A stretch of DNA of 64,000 nt from Heterocephalus glaber. Its lineage: Eukaryota; Chordata; Mammalia; Rodentia; Bathyergidae. Location: NCBI RefSeq assembly GCF_000247695.1, contig NW_004624781.1, positions 6,019,785-6,083,784 on the forward strand, in the 5' to 3' direction. Each line of letters opens with the position of its first letter. The stretch's first letter is position 1. This document shows, in pieces, positions 20,906 to 30,310 of the stretch. The notes beneath the pieces are model-generated. The model saw only the letters and a list, made by a program, of their open reading frames with translations, was not told the origin of the DNA and made no database searches. The position numbers and the translations under genes were made by a program.

Positions 20906-21614
20906 CACCCAGAGTTCCCTGGGCCTCTGTAAGTCATCCAGGGGATGTCCCTGTCCCATGGAATCCTGGGAGTCTCAGGGCTGGAGCCCTGGGACCAGGG
21001 GAGGCCTGAGAGTTCCCAGGGCCTGAGGGAGACACCAGCTGGGAGTTGCCACGGATATGCAGGACACTAATAAACACCGCCATGCCTGCTAGGTCTTGGA
21101 GTTTATACAACGCCCACACCCACACCTCCAGACCCTCTCATTCCACAAACATCCGGGAGCCCCACTCTGCCTAAGAGGGACGGGAGGGGTCACCAGCGAG
21201 TTTGGAGCTGGGGTAGGACAGCAGGGGCTGGGAAGTCAGAGGAGAGGACAGCAGACACTGGCAGAGAGGCAGAGGATGGGGGCCGCAGGGAGCCCTGGGT
21301 AGAGGGCACAGGGGCCACCCCAGCCTGGTGGTGGAGGGGACGGTCGTGCTGGGTGGAGAATTAGAGGAGAGGGGCAGGGGTCATCTATGGGGGTCCTTGT
21401 GTCCTGAACAGGGACATCACAGGGGTCACCGACTCTACTTACCACCCAAGGAAATGGGTCCACACAGGCACTTTGACTGCCCTAAGCCACCAGCAAGTTT
21501 CTGGATCCGGATTTGAGTCCTTACTTAATATTCAACAGTTCTGAGAGCTGACAGGGAGGAACTCAGGGCCGTGTCATTACCAGGTGGATAGCTTGAGTCA
21601 GGATTCTTACAGGG
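20906..21614. other. unassigned GC-rich stretch
   Basis: Nothing recognised; a few overlapping chance frames. Confidence 0.4.
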
Positions 21615-21690
21615 AGGGAACAGAGACTGCAATTAACTTACCCAAGGTCAAACAGCTGGGAAGTGGCAGGGTCCAGACTAGAACAAAGGA
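21615..21690 (-). repeat. MIR SINE, antisense
   Basis: caattaacttacccaaggtc, aaacagctgggaagtggcag. Confidence 0.75.
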
Positions 21691-21774
21691 GCTGGAACAC
21701 TTAAGCCCCCTGCACTGTGTGGGCTGGGGCACAGGGGTGAGGGTGTAGAGCACCAGGAAGTCCCCGGAGATGAA

Positions 21775-21855
21775 TGAATCCCATGTACCTGCTGTGTGAC
21801 CTCTGCCCACTCACACTCCCTTTGGGCCTCAGGTTGTACCATGAGATAGGAACAC
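21775..21855 (+). repeat. MIR SINE
   Basis: acctgctgtgtgacctctgc, ctttgggcctcaggttg. Confidence 0.7.
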
Positions 21856-22390
21856 AAAATCTCCCTGGATCCCTCACTCTCCCAGTCTGCCCCCAACAAC
21901 AGACACACCCAGAAAGAAAGTGGGCAGAGGTCAGAGAAGTGGGTGACACAGGGAAGACAATGGAGAGATAAACCCTTCTCCAAACCCCTGCAGGATCCCC
22001 CTGGGGTAGAGGTGCTTGAGCTCAGGTTTGGGGACAGGAAGTTCCAGAGCCTGCAGGGCCCAGGGACGGGCCTTATTTAGAAAGTGTGTCCATCGAGCCT
22101 GAGTCACCCCAGACCTTGGGTGGCCTGGAAACCGCAGAGCTCCACCCAGCACTGCTCTGGGGCAGCGGCTCCTGGGAGCCAGGACCAGGACTGGCCTCAC
22201 AGACCCCCAAGAAAGGATGCCTTCTCCTGGAAGTTGCCCAATACATCACCAAGGTGACGAGGACTTCGGTCCTCACGTCCATTTCTAGGCATTGGGGGTG
22301 ACCTGTAGCATCCCTGGTCACACCCTGGCCCTCCTTCTTGTATGGCTCTCCAGGCCTTGAAGCCCCTCCAATAACCTTGAAGAAAGCCCA
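21856..22390. other. unassigned stretch
   Basis: No gene or repeat recognised. Confidence 0.4.
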
Positions 22391-22580
22391 GCCAGCTGTG
22401 ATGGTGCACACTTATCATTCCAGGATTCTGGGAGGCTGAGGCAGGAGGGTCACAAATTTCAACCCAGCCTGGGCAACTTGGTAACTGAGCAAGGCCATGT
22501 CTCAAAATTTTAAAACAATTTTTTTAAAGGGCTGGGGGTATAGCCCAGGGCAAAGGCCATAGGTTTAATCCCCAGGGCTG
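22391..22580 (+). repeat. B1-dID dimeric SINE
   Basis: gccagctgtgatggtgcaca, gggcaacttggtaactgagc, then the ID half gggctgggggtatagcccag ending taatccccagggctgg. Confidence 0.87.
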
Positions 22581-23159
22581 GCTCTGCTCATCTCTCTGGT
22601 CCATTCAGAAATGGACCCGCCTTCCCCACGGCCTGGAGGTGGAGTGGGAGTCCCCATCTCTCCTGTTCAGCCACGCACGTTGGTAACAACTCCACCCTCA
22701 CGGTACCTGGGGAACCATTTCACTCCCATCTGTCATGGAGGCATGTTACAAGTCACCCTGAGAGTGGCCCAGCCGGGATCCTCACTCCAGAAGCCCTGGT
22801 CCAAGCACGAGCATCTCAGAGCTGCTCCCCGCTTCCCAGTCCTTGTCACCTCCACCTGCCCTGACTGCACACTGGGGACACAGACCCTGCTGGGTGCCAT
22901 CTCCCAGGGCCTTGGCAGGGAGCGCCCTCGTGTGGACAGCCGGAAGCCCCCGCAGGCCTTGGCAGGGGACCCAAGGAGCTGGAAAGGGATGGTGTGATGA
23001 GTAACTTTAGGAACAGTGTTGGATGTGTATTTCCGGGGGGCCTTGGTGGTCCTGCCTCCTGCCCCTGCCTGACATTCCCACTCCTGCGTCGACTCCCCAC
23101 GCTGTCACAGGGGTGGTTTGTGTTATCGGTCAGTAGCACACAGCAGAAGTTCCGGGGGG
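22581..23159. other. unassigned stretch downstream of SMAD6
   Basis: GC-rich, with no gene or repeat recognised. Confidence 0.4.
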
Positions 23160-23280
23160 GGGGGTGTACACCTGTAATCCCAACTGCTCAGGAGGCTGAG
23201 GCAGGAGGATTGCTTGAGCCCTACCTCAGCATCCCGAGTGCTGGGATTACAGCCCTACACCACCACACCTGCCAGTTCCC
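23160..23280. repeat. two half-B1 SINEs in inverted orientation
   Basis: Bases 23163-23222 are the 5' half of a plus-strand B1 (gtgtacacctgtaatcccaa to attgcttgagccc). Bases 23223-23278 are the reverse of a B1 5' half (cagcatcccgagtgctggga to ccaccacacctgcc). The two can pair with each other. It lies about 120 bases past the SMAD6 poly(A) zone. Confidence 0.85.
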
Positions 23281-23415
23281 TCTATTTGTTATCCAGTAAC
23301 CACAAAAGTCAAGTTTCAGGGTGTCTGACGGGTTGGAAAACCCACAGGAGCCCTGAACATCCCTCTTTGTAAAAAGAAGACAGTTAAAAAAATAAAACAA
23401 CTATAATGCGAATAT

Positions 23416-23421
23416 TTTATT
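23416..23421 (-). terminator. SMAD6: SMAD6 polyadenylation signal AATAAA
   Basis: A canonical AATAAA on the minus strand, about 380 bases after the stop codon and 15-20 bases before the expected cleavage point, with T-rich sequence downstream (attttttt, then tcttctttttac). Confidence 0.82.
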
Positions 23422-23524
23422 ATCAACGAGTGACTGGTATTAGCTTTTCGTCTGGGCGTTAATAGTTCAAAAACCATACACCAAAACCAGGCTTTTCCAC
23501 CTGGTTCTGCTGTATCATTTTCTT

Positions 23525-23561
23525 AAAAACAAAACAAAACAAAACAAAAAAACAAAACAAG
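23525..23561. repeat. (AAAAC)n microsatellite in the SMAD6 3' UTR
   Basis: Seven to eight AAAAC-type units on the plus strand, that is GTTTT units in the SMAD6 transcript. Confidence 0.93.
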
Positions 23562-23797
23562 AAGAGGAAAGAGAAAAAGAAAGAAAATATATCTGTATTG
23601 AAAGAATTATAAGCCAAAGTGCGTCTTTCTTGTTGCATCCATATACACACATTGCACCATACATAAATAATTACATTGTAAAAATGACTCCATAATTACA
23701 AGTATAATATATATTTCCATATAATATATAAAACTTTATATTAAATCTAGGTAGATGATATCTGGGGGTGCGTCCGGGGGACCCCAGGGAGCTGGCA

Positions 23798-24357
23798 CTA
23801 TCTGTGGTGGTTAAGCAGGATCTCCAGCCAGCAGGGGCAGGAGGTGATGAACTGCCTCGAGTAGCAGGGCCCCCAGCCCTTGGCGAAGCTGATGCGTACG
23901 CTGTTGGGGTCGTAGGGGCCGTCGCTGGCCTCGGGCTCAGCCGCGTGCTGCAGCAGGTCCGAGCGCGCGAAGTCGAAGGCCTTGATGGAGTAGCCGGGTG
24001 GCACTTTGCGAACGACCAGGGCACGGCCACTGCCGCCGCCGCCACCTGCGGGCGCATCCAGCGTGGGGGAGTTAACGAAGATGGGGTGCTCTCCACGGTT
24101 GTAGGCCCACACGCCATCGGGCTCCTTGCTGAGCACGATGCCGAAGCCGATCTTGCTGCGCGTGCGGCGCACGGATTCACTGCGGGGCTCCAGGTGGAGC
24201 TGGCCCAGGCAGAAGCCGCTGCCCTGAGGTAGGTCGTAGAAGATGCTCACGGCCTGCTCTGACACCGCGTAGAGGCGGCCCACACGCGTCCGGTGCTCCC
24301 AGTACGCCACGCTGCACCAGTGGCTCGGCTTGGTGGCTTCCGGAGACATGCTGGCGT
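23798..24357 (-). CDS. SMAD6: SMAD6 last exon (MH2 domain), partial gene
   Basis: SMAD6 is an inhibitory SMAD that blocks BMP signalling by binding activated type I receptors and competing for SMAD4; it acts in the nucleus and cytoplasm. This exon encodes the last 186 residues: [10 protein letters not shown], the MH2 start [17 protein letters not shown] (about 14-30), [17 protein letters not shown] (38-54), [18 protein letters not shown] (81-98), the L3-loop region [13 protein letters not shown] (158-170), and the end [10 protein letters not shown] followed by HHR and TAG at 23798-23800. The Asp codon is split by the intron (phase 1). Compared with the human protein as I remember it, there is a Gly-rich insert (AGGGGGSG at 104-111) in the DAP/RALVV loop, one extra residue near 135, and replacements such as YAVSEQ for YAVYDQ and NHHR for NNPR. 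The N-terminal MH1 and linker exons lie beyond the right edge. The acceptor, open frame and matching 3' UTR argue for the true gene, not a retrocopy. Confidence 0.95.
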
Positions 24358-24375
24358 CTGTGGGCAAGCACAGGG
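24358..24375 (-). other. SMAD6: splice acceptor of the last SMAD6 exon
   Basis: Minus-strand reading ccctgtgcttgcccacag followed by AC GCC AGC: a moderate pyrimidine tract and consensus CAG, placed exactly at the known start of the DASMSP segment. Confidence 0.88.
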
Positions 24376-25199
24376 CATGGTTACTGGGCTGGACGGCCCG
24401 AGAAACAGCACACCGTGGGGCCGCCAAGGCCTCCTTCACACGTGCATGGGCCAAGCCAGCCCAGGCGCCTCCGGGGCAGCAAGGTAGCCATGAGCCACAC
24501 CCAGCTGCCACCCACGCGAACTTCACACCCCCACACATCAGAGGGGGTCCACGACCCGCCGGGCACCCGCACCATGCTGTCATCCCAGCCCCGTCCCATA
24601 GTGAGGCTCCCCCTCAGCACACCCAGGGCTGCACCGTGAGCACCTGGACCCGCAAAGAGCAGGGGAACTGACTAGGGCAGAGTGTGCCAACAGGGGCAAC
24701 TGCAGGATAGCACAGGGACCGGGCCTGTCCCACCTGGGACAGCAGGACTTGCCACATGCCGAGCTCCAGCATCCCAAACTCCTGAGGCACGGGGCAGCAC
24801 CACGCCAGCCTGGTGACTCCCGCCCACAAGAATCCTCTCAGTGTGCAGGGCGGCAAGAGGTGCCCAAGGGCACTGGGGACAGGATGGTGGCAGGCATCTC
24901 CGAGAACCTTTGAGGCGCCAGGCAAGCCCCTCCTGTCTGACCTCAGTTTCCCTATCTGTAACCACGATGCTCCCGTGGACTGAGTTTAGGAGGAGTTTGC
25001 CGTCCCATCAGGGGCTCTCTTTGCCATCCCTGGGAGAGGGGTCACTGCTATGTCTGTGTACAGTAGGGCTTTGTGAGGCTGCCAGTCAGCAGAGGCCATG
25101 AGGGTCAGAGTGTGTAGGGGTCCCAGGACCCCGAGACCGGCACATTCTAGGCTACTCCCAGCGGGGCTTCCCAGGGCCCCGCATAGGGATGGGAGCATG
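24376..25199. other. intron sequence next to the SMAD6 exon
   Basis: GC-rich, no repeats. The exon's reading frame stays open upstream to an ATG at 24581-24583, through the splice acceptor. Confidence 0.4.
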
Positions 25200-25304
25200 T
25201 TTTTTGGAGTCTATATAGTCCAGGCCGGTCTTGAGCTCACTGTGTAGCCCAGGCTGGCCTGGAACTCATGGCGATCATCCTGCCTCAGCCTCCCAAGTGC
25301 TGGG
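25200..25304 (-). repeat. B1 SINE, antisense
   Basis: tatatagtccaggccggtct, gcccaggctggcctggaact, cagcctcccaagtgctgggg; its 5' end is truncated. Confidence 0.85.
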
Positions 25305-25768
25305 GACCCTCTGGGGAGCAACCTGGTGACCTCATCAGCCAGGGCCTCTGGCCAAATCTGCCATGTTCCAGGCAACAGACTGCATCCCAGGGAAGCGCCC
25401 CAGGACCTCTTCCTCCTGGGGACCTTTCCATGCAGCCCCTCCTTTGGCCCAAGCAGGAGCCTGTGTTGCCGGTCTACACTCTCCCAGTGGGGAGGGGGGG
25501 CCCCTGTCCTCTCTGTGGCCCAGGCTGCTCCAAAAGTGCTAGAAGGAAATAAAGCTAACCCCAGGTGCCCCTTGTGGACCCCACTCCACCAGCCCTGCCC
25601 AGCAGTGGGGTGAGCAGCCTCAGGCCTTTGGGCAGTGGAAGGGCAGTGGGCACAGGCACAGGCCTCTGTGGGACCAAGAGGAGCCTGTGACATCACCTTG
25701 TCACCTTCTCCTCCGGGACCCAGCCTTTAGGGGGTCCACAAACCAGCACACTTTGTAGCATCTCTTTT
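25305..25768. other. unassigned GC-rich intron stretch
   Basis: Nothing recognised. Confidence 0.4.
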
Positions 25769-25856
25769 CCTTTTTTTTTTTCGGTACCGGGAATCGAACT
25801 CGGGTCCTTGCGCTTGTGCAGCAGGCGGCGAAACCACTGAACTAAATCCCCGGCCC
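25769..25856 (-). repeat. ID-like tRNA SINE, antisense
   Basis: tcggtaccgggaatcgaact, accactgaactaaatccccg. Target duplication ccagcacactttgta (25743-25757) against ccagaacactttgta (25859-25873), one mismatch. Confidence 0.93.
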
Positions 25857-25989
25857 ATCCAGAACACTTTGTAACAGAGGGCTGGGAGTGACCCGACTTT
25901 ATCTCCGCTTACTTTCTACCTTGTTTTCATTTCTTTCACCAAGAACCACAGAAAACTCCACTAACGGAGTCCCAGGACCCTGGGCTTGG

Positions 25990-26085
25990 AAGCTGACACC
26001 TCGGAGGTTGCAGGGTGACTTGCCTGGGGACAAGAGGGTGACAGAGTAGAAACTAGAACTTGAGGCCCCAGAACGCTGCTCTCAG
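25990..26085 (-). repeat. MIR SINE, antisense
   Basis: gttgcagggtgacttgcctg, gacagagtagaaactagaac. Confidence 0.6.
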
Positions 26086-26599
26086 ATGAGCCAAAGTTTC
26101 AGAGTGAGACAGACTGCTGGCTGTGCCCAAGCTACCGTCCCCTATTAGTAAAGGGACAGATGTGGCACCAAGTGCCTCACTCACCCAAGCTCTCTGGGGA
26201 CTCTGGAAATTCTGGCAGCAAATCAGCTGGGTGGGGCCTCTGGGTCATCAGTTCCTGCTCTCTTTTCCCCTTGGGATCACAGTGGTCAGGGCCAAGTCCC
26301 TCACCCGCTGTGAAAGCCCCCGCCCGGCACTGTGGCGACACAGGCATTCAGGGAAGGGGCTAGAGAAGGAAGGGGCGGATAACTCCATCCCCACACCCAT
26401 GCCCCTACGCATCCTGGGATGTCACAGGGTGCATGCCCACAAGCTACCATGAGGGAGGAGGCAGTGCTCCCAGACCACGGTCCCCCACTGTGCCCTCGTC
26501 CACAGCCAGGCCCACCACTGCAGGAGCACAGGGACAGCCTCTTGCAGGAAGGTCTTTCCCTCCTTGGACTCCAGTCTGCAGTCCCTGCCATCTCCTACC

Positions 26600-26710
26600 A
26601 TCATCAGCCTAATTAGGAAGCAGCTCTTTAATTGCAAATAAATCCCCGGAAGTCAGACCTGGCTGCTTGACATCAAAGCTGACCGAGCTCTGACCGAAAC
26701 TTCCACTCAC
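26600..26710. promoter_or_regulatory. AT-rich non-repeat island, candidate element
   Basis: Non-repeat block with cctaattagg (homeodomain-like), attgcaaat (POU-like), ccggaagt (strong ETS core) at 26646-26653, and atcaaag (TCF/LEF core) just after. Motif clustering is seen directly; function is inference. Confidence 0.35.
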
Positions 26711-26789
26711 TGGCCCCTGATTGGCCTGTCCTGCTTCCCAGCCAGGCGCTGGGTCCCATGGGGTCTGAGGGTTGGTGGGGAAGAGGCCC

Positions 26790-26915
26790 GGCGTTGGGTC
26801 CAGGGAATCAGAAGTCCTGCCCTTTGGCCCTGACCTGGCAGGTCAATGCTTTTCTCTGGCCTCAGTTTTCCCATCTGCACAACAATGAAGCCTGTACTTT
26901 GAACTCTCAGTTCTA
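26790..26915 (+). repeat. MIR SINE
   Basis: gggaatcagaagtcctgccc, ctctggcctcagttttccca. Confidence 0.75.
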
Positions 26916-27005
26916 AATATCTGTGATTTGGTGAATGTTCCCAGCAGCTCTAGTCATGACCCCCACCTGCAAAGCAGCTCAGATGTCAACGGACAGGAGG
27001 ACGAA

Positions 27006-27180
27006 GCCAGGCACGGTGACATGCACCTGTAATCCCAGCTACCTAGGAAGCTGAGGCAGGAGGATCGCAAGTTATAGTCCAGACTGGGCAATTTAGACCT
27101 GGTCTAAAAATATGAAACAAACAATAGCTAAAGTTTTGCTCAGTAATGGAACACTCCTGAATTGGAGCCGAGTAACAGGG
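27006..27180 (+). repeat. B1-dID dimeric SINE, degraded
   Basis: gccaggcacggtgacatgca, gactgggcaatttagacctg, then a decayed ID half (agttttgctcagtaatggaa). Confidence 0.78.
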
Positions 27181-27420
27181 AAAAAGAATAGATAAATAAA
27201 AACTAAGTACGTTGATCCCCGGATGTTACTCAGGAATAAAGAGGAACAAATGGTCGAAATAGGTGACACTGGGTAAATCTTAGGTACATCCTGCTGAGCA
27301 AAAGAAGCCACACCCAGAAGACATGCTATCGCCACTGATACGAAGTTCTTGGGCAGGCAGAGCAGTCTGTGGCGATATGCTCTGTGTGTTCAAGGGTTTG
27401 TACCCAACAGCACAAAAAAG
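27181..27420 (+). mobile_element. L1M-like LINE remnant
   Basis: Order typical of the L1 ORF2 end: tactcaggaataaagagga, acatcctgctgagcaaaaga, agccacacccagaagacatg. Old and diverged. Confidence 0.6.
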
Positions 27421-27496
27421 GGAAAAACAAAATCAGTAGAGTGAGCAGGCCTGGGGGTGGGGCGACTCGGAAGGGTCACGAGGGAATTTCTGGGGC

Positions 27497-27625
27497 AAGT
27501 GTAGTGTGTGGCAACTCGGCTGCAATGTCAGGAACACTCGAGAGGCTGAGGCAGGAAGACCACTGTGAGTTCAAGGCCAGCCTGGGCTACATAGGGAGAT
27601 CCTATCTCAAAACACCAAAACCAAA
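27497..27625 (+). repeat. B1 SINE, 5' part degraded
   Basis: cgagaggctgaggcaggaag, gagttcaaggccagcctggg, tctcaaaacaccaaaacc. Confidence 0.82.
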
Positions 27626-28244
27626 GCCACAGAGTATCATGCTCCCAACATGTAGCTGAGCCTTCCACTGCAGGTGGGATACCTCTGAAACAGTTGAAAA
27701 GGAGAAAGTGGCCACAGGCTTCCCGAGGGTCAGCTTGCATTGTCTGTCCTGAAGGGGACTCGGCAGACCTGCAATGGCCTGGGGACAGCTGTACCTCCTG
27801 GTGATGCCCGCATTCCTGCCACCAGAGGGTAGTGGATGCCGCGCAGGGAGGAGGAGGAGCAGAGGCAACAATAGGCTGCTGGGCCCATAGCCCTCCCTCG
27901 CTCTGCCCAGCCAGGGCACCCAGAGCCCAACGTGTAATTTTATGGCGGTGCCAGGGCTCCGAGGTGGCAGCCTGCAGCCTGGGGGTGGCAGCGAGAGCTG
28001 AAATCCCAGCTTTCGCTTCTTGGAATCAGCAGTTTTCTGTGAAAACAAAGGGCAGGAGCGGCCCTGGTCCCTGTGCCCCGGGGGGCTTCGGCTCCTGCTC
28101 TGTGGTTTGTTTTTCTGCACTGCCCTTTGCTTTTTGGCCAAGCGGCTCTGGGCTCAGTCATGCCCCAAAGGGACCCCACATCAGTGAGACTGAAACAAGG
28201 GCCCCCCGCTGGCCCAGCTCCCAGAGAGAGCTGAGAAGAGAGAC
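27626..28244. other. unassigned GC-rich intron stretch
   Basis: Nothing recognised. Confidence 0.4.
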
Positions 28245-28345
28245 TTGAGTGCTCAGAAGACCGGAGAGGCTAAGTGACTTGCCCAAGGCTGCCCAGCAGA
28301 GCCCGAGAGGAGCCTTGGGCTTGCTCCTTCCCTCTGCACAGGGCT
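28245..28345 (-). repeat. MIR SINE, antisense
   Basis: ggctaagtgacttgcccaag, gctgcccagcagagcccgag. Confidence 0.75.
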
Positions 28346-28454
28346 ACACAGAGGTTCCAGCCCTCCTGGAAAAGTCCTTCCTTCTGTCCCGGTGGTGGCT
28401 GTGGCTTCAAGTTCCCATCCAACCAGCAGCTTCTCATCTGTGGCCCCAGGCCTG

Positions 28455-28640
28455 GGAGTAATTACCTGGCCCTGCATCTGGTTAACCTAACACCCTTTTA
28501 AGGTTCCATTTGCCCATTAGATAAGTAGTTTTTGTTATCAAACTTAGACAAAAAAGGAGTTTCCACTTAACCCTCCTTTGTCTACAGCTTCATGTCTTGC
28601 AGTGCTTGGAAGGACAGGGCATTAATTGGAGGCCCCTTCC
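28455..28640. promoter_or_regulatory. AT-rich non-repeat island with two GATA sites
   Basis: Non-repeat block between GC-rich flanks. AGATAA at 28519-28524 and TTATCA (reverse GATA) at 28535-28540 lie ten bases apart, with ctttgtc (HMG-like) nearby. Candidate intronic regulatory element of SMAD6 by inference. Confidence 0.35.
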
Positions 28641-29044
28641 CTCCTGGCTATAGAGGAGGAATGTGCCCAATGTGCCCAGGGCTGGCTGCGCTAATGGTCA
28701 GCAGCCTCTGTGAACTCAGGCCAGAAGCCAGGCCCAGCTGACCGGCGTCTCCTCCCCTGCTCCCACCCACCCACTCCCCGCCTCCAGCACCTCTGGCTCC
28801 GGGAGGAAGCCCGGCGTCCAAGAGGAAGTTCCTAATCACTCACTGCATCACGGGCGGTCTGGCCACCGCTGCGGCTGGCCTCAAGGGGCCACCTTGGCCG
28901 GCCCCACCTCAGAGGCTCTCCTGGCCTCGGGTCTCGGAGGCAGGGTCCGTGCTGGGCACCACCCTGCAGACGGCGCTCAGGGCTTCCTCGGAGGGTCTGT
29001 GCAGGGGTGACAGAGGAGGGAGGCTTTCTGTGGTCCCACGTGCT
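28641..29044. other. unassigned GC-rich intron stretch
   Basis: Nothing recognised. Confidence 0.4.
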
Positions 29045-29110
29045 GCAGTGCAGAAACAGAGGCCCGGAGAGGGAATGGGAAGGTCACACAGGAAATCGGC
29101 CTCCTGGGAG
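29045..29110 (-). repeat. MIR SINE remnant, antisense
   Basis: cagaaacagaggcccggaga, gaaggtcacacaggaaatcg. Confidence 0.7.
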
Positions 29111-29149
29111 GGACCAGCCTGGGGCCTCCTGTGCGGCTGCGTTAAGGAT

Positions 29150-29258
29150 GCAGGTCGACAGTTTGTAAATCCCAGCTCTGCCACTCACCGCTACGCAGCA
29201 CTGGGCAAGTGACCTCACCCCTCTGGGCCTCAGTTTCCTAGACTGTAAAATGGGGTGC
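29150..29258 (+). repeat. MIR SINE
   Basis: aatcccagctctgccactca, gggcaagtgacctcacccct, cctcagtttcctagactgta. One of the best preserved MIRs here. Confidence 0.9.
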
Positions 29259-29259
29259 A

Positions 29260-29450
29260 AGCCTGGAGTCGTAGAGCGCACCTGTGATCCCAGCAGTCTG
29301 GAAGGCTGAGGCAGGCAAGTTCCAGCTTAGCCTGGGCAATTTAGCAATTAGCAAGATTCTGCCTCAAAATTTAAAAAGTAAAGGGGGGGATATAGCTCAG
29401 TGCGAAGGCCCTGAGTTTAATCTGCAGTACCAGAAACAAAAAATAAAAAA
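29260..29450 (+). repeat. B1-dID dimeric SINE
   Basis: B1 half cacctgtgatcccagcagtc, linker aaatttaaaaagtaaagg, ID half gggatatagctcagtgcgaa ending taatctgcagtaccaga. Inserted at the end of the preceding MIR. Confidence 0.87.
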
Positions 29451-29830
29451 TGGGGGTGCAATCAGTGATTACTTTATTGGGGTACCAGGATTTCAAGTGT
29501 ATCAAACAATGCCCAGCTAAAATAATCACTCCGTAATTTAAACAGCTATTATTACTACCATGCAGTCTTATCTGGATATATATTAGCTGCACAAATTATA
29601 TAATAGATGGACTCACCCTGATAGTGCATAAGTGTGTTCACACAGATAATAACACCGGCAGAGATAAGCCATGCCAATGGAGTGGAGATTCGAGGAGAAA
29701 TAGTAATAATAAAATAATAAACCAGCCAACACCTAATGAACCTTTAGTAAATGCCAGGCAAAGAATGAAAAGGCACCACGGGGAAAGGTGCCTTGCTTGT
29801 GTGGCCATGCCCACTGTGGGCCATCACTCA

Positions 29831-29915
29831 GGGCTGGAGATGGAGCCTCAGAGGTAGAGTGCGTGCCTAGCATGTTCAAGGCTCCGGGTTCGAGCCCCAG
29901 CAGAAACAACGAGAA
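29831..29915 (+). repeat. ID-type SINE
   Basis: gggctggagatggagcctca, agagtgcgtgcctagcatgt, gggttcgagccccagc. Confidence 0.88.
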
Positions 29916-30199
29916 AAAGGTGGGGTGTCCTCTGATGTGTCAGGATTGGCCCCCAGCCCAAGATGCTGCCTACCCTCCTAAAGGTCAAGAGGGCTTTTTA
30001 AATGCCATGCCATATCTGCTATGTGTGGCCCCTTATGCAGCCTGAGAACACACATACTTACGGGCTTTTAAGTTTAGCTTCCTCCCTGCATGCTAATATT
30101 CCACCCCTCAACATGCTCTAGAAAACAAGCATGTGCCAGCCACGCAGCAGGAATGAGTCCTGGTCTCGGGAACATGCAGGACCCGTGGGTCTCTTGCTG

Positions 30200-30310
30200 T
30201 GCATTCACTGGCCCTTCTGAACTTCACACATCTGGGAAGCAGAATCACCCCCATCTCTGGCAGACCACAAGTTGAGAGGTCACGTAGCAGGACAGCGAGG
30301 CAGCCCCGTG
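30200..30310 (-). repeat. MIR SINE remnant, antisense
   Basis: gcagaatcacccccatctct, then gagaggtcacgtagcaggac. Confidence 0.55.

Larger units (their letters stand above)
23400..23797 (-). other. SMAD6: SMAD6 3' UTR
   Basis: Follows the SMAD6 stop codon on the minus strand. It is strongly AT-rich (for example gttttatatattatatgg and atgtaattatttatgtatgg in transcript sense) and agrees with what I remember of the SMAD6 3' UTR, including the end attcgcattatag just after the poly(A) signal. Several ATTTA-like words could affect mRNA stability. A (GTTTT)n expansion sits at 23525-23561. Cleavage is estimated at 23395-23402 from the signal position. Confidence 0.85.

Noticed and set aside
1..23390. 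SMAD3 exons expected on the far side of SMAD6
   Set aside because: No SMAD MH1 or MH2 coding sequence other than the SMAD6 exon was seen; in human the two genes are much farther apart than this flank.
23671..24180. 169-residue minus-strand frame overlapping the SMAD6 exon
   Set aside because: It is a different frame of the SMAD6 exon (Ser/Pro/Ala/Thr-rich shadow), running into the 3' UTR.
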